From Anaeromyces robustus (lineage: Eukaryota > Neocallimastigomycota > Neocallimastigomycetes > Neocallimastigales > Neocallimastigaceae): a stretch of 12,500 nt of DNA. The stretch is taken from positions 1 through 12,500 of the forward strand of contig MCFG01000133.1 in the NCBI GenBank assembly GCA_002104895.1, written 5' to 3'. Position 1 is the first letter of the stretch; every line of letters starts with the position of its first letter. A model generated the notes under the pieces. That model was not told the origin of the DNA. It was given only the letters and a program-made list of their open reading frames with translations, and ran no database searches. Of the stretch, positions 9,183 through 12,500 are shown piece by piece. The translations under genes and the position numbers were made by a program.

Positions 9183-9786
9183 GTGAAATGTTACATTTTT
9201 TATTCTTCTAATAGTTAAAATATATATAAAAAAGACTTTGATAAAATAATAATAATAAAAAATATATATATATATTGAATACATATAATAAATAAATAAA
9301 AAAAAGTGTTACAGATAAAATTTTTTTGTTATAGTTTAATAAAAACAAAAATAAAATTTAAACTTGTATAAAAAAGGAAATTGTGATAAATTTTGAGATA
9401 GCATAAAAAAAAACTTTTTTTTATTTCTATGGAATGTTGTATCTTTTTTTTTTTATTGATTTATTGATTCATTTATATTTATATTAATATATATATATTA
9501 CATTTTTTATTACGTTTACATAATACAATTATTTATTTAATAATAATGAAAAAAAAATTAATAATTAAAACAATAAAAATAGTATTTATTAATAATGATA
9601 ACAATTTCATATAAAAAAAAATAATAAATAAATTATTATTATTAATTTGTTACATGTAATATAATTGTATTAGAAAAGAAAAAATCAATAAGAAATAAAG
9701 AAATTAATATACTTATTTAATATTTAATAAATTAATTAACTAAATTATATATTATCTCTGATATTATTAAATTATTACTGTTATTA

Positions 9787-9998
<212 letters not shown>

Positions 9999-10268
9999 TT
10001 TTTATTTTTTATTTATTTTTTAGTTGATTTTTTTTTAAAAATAAATAAATTCAGTAGTAAAATTGAAAACATGTATATACATATTAATAATAAATAAAAA
10101 TAAAATAAAATAAAAAAAAATGATAATAATTTTATTATAATATTTAATATTTAATATTTATTAATTTTTTGCTGACAATTAAAAAATCTATTTTAATATA
10201 TTTAAAAATTTAATATTTCCTTTTTTATCTTAATTATTTGGCATTTAAATCTGACTTTGTTCAATTTA

Positions 10269-10314
10269 GTTATTAAGAATTTCTTATATTAATATAAGAA
10301 TTTTGTTATTAAGA
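10269..10314. repeat. 20-bp perfect palindrome flanked by 10-bp direct repeats
   Basis: TTCTTATATTAATATAAGAA (10281-10300) equals its own reverse complement. GTTATTAAGA occurs on both sides (10269-10278 and 10305-10314) as an exact direct repeat. The layout resembles a target duplication around a very small inverted element, but no transposon ends are recognisable. Confidence 0.6.
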
Positions 10315-11059
10315 TAAAGGGGAAAAAAAATATTCCACTTTTACTATACTTGTACATACTTAATATTAATATTAATTTATTTTATTGTTGTTTGTTTTTA
10401 TTTTATTTTTTTTTTATTTAATAATTAAATAATGTATTAAATGAATAAATTATATTATAAAATTATAATTAATTTTAATGTAAAGACCTATATATAAGAA
10501 TTTTTCAATAACGTTATATATATATAAATATTAAAAGTAAAAATAATTAAAATCAATATAACTCTATTAAAAAAAAATAAAAATAATAATAATTAAAATA
10601 TAATTCCAATAAAAATATTAGATAACTTTTAAATATATAGATATGACACGTATATAGAAAAAATAATATTATTTATGTATAATTTATATATAATTAAAAA
10701 AAATTAATTATATTATTTTTACATTTATAATAATGTTTATTTTAATTATTATTATTTTCTTTTCAATAATAATAGTTAGGACATAATTTTAATTAGTAAA
10801 TACAGATATATATGATTCAATAAATGTAAATTCAATAAAATAACTTAAAAAAAAAAGTCTGTAGAAATAATTCAATAAAACAGAATTAAAAATTTTTAAA
10901 AATATTAAACTATAATTCATTAAATCCTATTATATATTTAATATTAACTTTTTTTTTTAAAATGCACTAAATAAAGATATTTCGGAAATAATATATAAAA
11001 ATTTATGACTTGATAGAATTACATCCTAAATTACTTAACTCTAATTATAATAAAACAAT

Positions 11060-11078
11060 ATATTGTAATATACAATAT
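11060..11078. repeat. Inverted repeat, 8-bp arms, 3-base loop
   Basis: ATATTGTA (11060-11067) and TACAATAT (11071-11078) flank ATA. It is a small palindrome in the spacer, possibly due to chance. Confidence 0.45.
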
Positions 11079-11273
11079 GATAATAAGTTTTTAATATCCA
11101 GGTAGTACAGCTCAAAGTATCATATCATAGTATTGATAATTATGTTATTAGTTATGATTTTTTTTTTTTTGATACTTATTTAAAGTCTTTTTTCTATCTT
11201 TGAATAATAAAAATTTTTTTTTATCTTTGAATTCTTTTTGTGTAACTAAATTTATATAAAATACTTTATATCA

Positions 11274-11333
11274 TTTATTTATATATTTATTTATATATTA
11301 TTTATTTATTTATTTATATATTTATTTATATAT

Positions 11334-11393
<60 letters not shown>

Positions 11394-11395
11394 TT
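11274..11395. repeat. (ATTT)n tetranucleotide tract
   Basis: A perfect ATTT run spans 11337-11395 (about 14.7 copies). It is preceded by a broken version with ATATATT interruptions from about 11274. It lies in the spacer and is not part of any gene I can see. Confidence 0.92.
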
Positions 11396-11581
11396 AAATA
11401 ATTCTTTAATCACTTATTTATTTAATAATAGATTTAATATTAGGTTTTTATTCACCATTCTTCACCATTTTTCTACCTAATTAAACTAAGATATATTAAT
11501 TTTAAGGAAAAATTATTATTCAAAATAATAATTTAAACTCTAAAAAAAAAGTATTGATTATACACCTAATTAATTTCATTT

Positions 11582-11626
11582 CTTTATAATAGAGTTATAT
11601 ATATATATAATTCTATTATTATAAAG
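11582..11626. repeat. Imperfect long inverted repeat around an AT run
   Basis: CTTTATAATAGAGTTATATA on the left mirrors TATAATTCTATTATTATAAAG on the right, with one mismatch and a 3-base insertion. The centre is a pure AT alternation. Confidence 0.5.
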
Positions 11627-11722
11627 TATTTTCAAAAATTTATAATTTTTAAAATAGAATATTAATAATAAAAAAAATTTTAATAGAAATAATAAAAATT
11701 ATAAAATAAAAAAGAAGAAGAA

Positions 11723-11754
<32 letters not shown>

Positions 11755-11757
11755 ACA
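11723..11757. repeat. (AC)n dinucleotide tract
   Basis: About 13 AC units to 11749, one AT interruption, then three more AC units. It is preceded by AAGAAGAAG. It is the only non-A/T simple repeat in the spacer. Confidence 0.93.
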
Positions 11758-11758
11758 T

Positions 11759-11797
11759 TCCTTTTAAACTTAAAAGGACACTTTTTTTTTTTTTTTT
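11759..11797 (+). terminator. Hairpin followed by a 16-base T run (terminator-like)
   Basis: TCCTTTTAA (11759-11767) and TTAAAAGGA (11770-11778) pair around AC. A run of 16 T at 11782-11797 follows. The shape resembles an intrinsic terminator, but no gene reads into it on the plus strand and a fungal nucleus does not use bacterial termination. A T run could end a Pol III transcript, but no Pol III gene is recognised here. It is more likely a structural coincidence. Confidence 0.25.
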
Positions 11798-12350
11798 AAC
11801 TTATTTATTCATTAAATTATTTATTTTTAATTTAAATTTATAAATAATTTTTTTTTTTTTTTACTTTTCTTTATATTATTTATTTTTCTTTTTTAATAGA
11901 AGATAACAATATATTTTTTTAATTTATTATTATAATCAAATAATATATGATGTTAAATGCTGTTTTTATTTGTTAGACAAAAATTATTTATTGACTAGCA
12001 ATTAATAGTTATATATATATAATATTATTAATATTTATTAATATATGAAATAATATATATTTAAGCAATATAATAATAAATTTATTTTATTATTATATTT
12101 AGATATGAATAATGTTGTATATAAGATATGGTTACATATATTACAATAACGATAGTGTACCAAATTAATGATTTATAATAAAAAACAATTTTAATAACTC
12201 GAAAAAAAATTTCCCCTTAATTTAAATAAATAAATAAAAAATAATAAAAAAGAAAAAGGGAGTTATTAAAAAAAAAACTTATATATAAATATAAATAATT
12301 GTTTTTTATTTTTCTTAATTTATAAATAGTTTTTTTTTTTTTTATTTTAC

Positions 12351-12500
12351 TTATTCAAGAAATTGAATTTCAGGTGTTTCTCTTGGAGAAAAGTTTTTAG
12401 GTTCTGTACCATATCCTAAACGTATAATTACAGCAGGAATAACAGATACTTTTAATTCTTCCTTTAATGGACCTAAAATTTCAGATACTTCACAAGGTTG
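12351..12500 (-). CDS. C-terminus of probable nitroreductase-family protein (5' part outside window)
   Basis: Forty-nine codons and a TAA stop (12353-12351) enter from the right edge. The protein piece runs QPCEVSEILGPLKEEL, then IPAVIIRLGYGTEPKNFSPR and ends ETPEIQFLE. A Pro-x-x-x-x-x-Arg/x-x-Gly-Tyr strand followed by a proline and an arginine-containing tail (here SPRET) resembles the end of FMN-dependent nitroreductase-fold proteins, which reduce nitro compounds, quinones or flavins with NAD(P)H. The FMN-binding residues lie in the missing part, so function and substrate cannot be judged. Composition is clearly coding compared with the spacer beside it. After the stop the minus strand enters an A-rich 3' region. 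Another short oxidoreductase or an unrelated protein is possible. Confidence 0.6.
   Translation of the reverse strand, partial: QPCEVSEILGPLKEELKVSVIPAVIIRLGYGTEPKNFSPRETPEIQFLE

Noticed and set aside
9078-9284. Minus-strand open frame of 68 codons with a hydrophobic product
   Set aside because: It is made of A/T-rich spacer with Ile, Phe, Tyr and Lys only, and it spans the 9149-9182 hairpin; no coding-like composition or splice context.
11095-11135. Possible tRNA, from locally higher G+C
   Set aside because: No acceptor stem pairing, no T-arm GTTCGA-type motif and too short a G+C-containing patch.

Overview
This is extremely A+T-rich nuclear DNA from a fungus. The best fit is an anaerobic gut fungus (Neocallimastigomycota). 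The reasons are a division 2 chitin synthase with a cytochrome b5-like segment, short GT-AG introns, coding sequence made of A/T-ending codons with long AAT-encoded asparagine runs, a nitroreductase-like neighbour, and non-coding DNA that is almost only A and T. A dictyostelid would share the composition and poly-Asn habit, but not this chitin synthase architecture. Genus and species cannot be told from the window.

Positions 1-6659 (minus strand) hold one large gene running off the left edge. I reconstruct four exons, 6659-5925, 5776-4106, 3970-3641 and 3511-<1, separated by three introns of 148, 135 and 129 bp, all in phase 1. The product is a chitin synthase of the class IV (CHS3-like) type. 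The window encodes about 2,081 residues, and the last visible one lies just past the DAD metal-binding motif, so the rest of the catalytic domain and the C-terminal membrane segments are outside. About 1,220 residues come before the first membrane segment, mostly Asn-rich low-complexity sequence. Exon 1 contains one frame break, two bases too long, at an AT/AAT microsatellite near 6300-6362.

Positions 6660-12350 (about 5.7 kb) contain no gene I can support. A TATA-like box and purine-rich leader lie just upstream of the chitin synthase start. The rest is A+T-rich spacer with simple repeats, including a perfect 209-bp ATT tract, an ATTT tract and a CA tract, and several inverted repeats able to form hairpins.

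Positions 12351-12500 (minus strand) are the last 49 codons of a probable nitroreductase-family gene entering from the right. Both genes read leftward but are 5.7 kb apart, and nothing suggests that they work together. I found no new multi-gene system. The most unusual item is the very long Asn-rich N-terminal extension of the chitin synthase, with in-frame internal exons.
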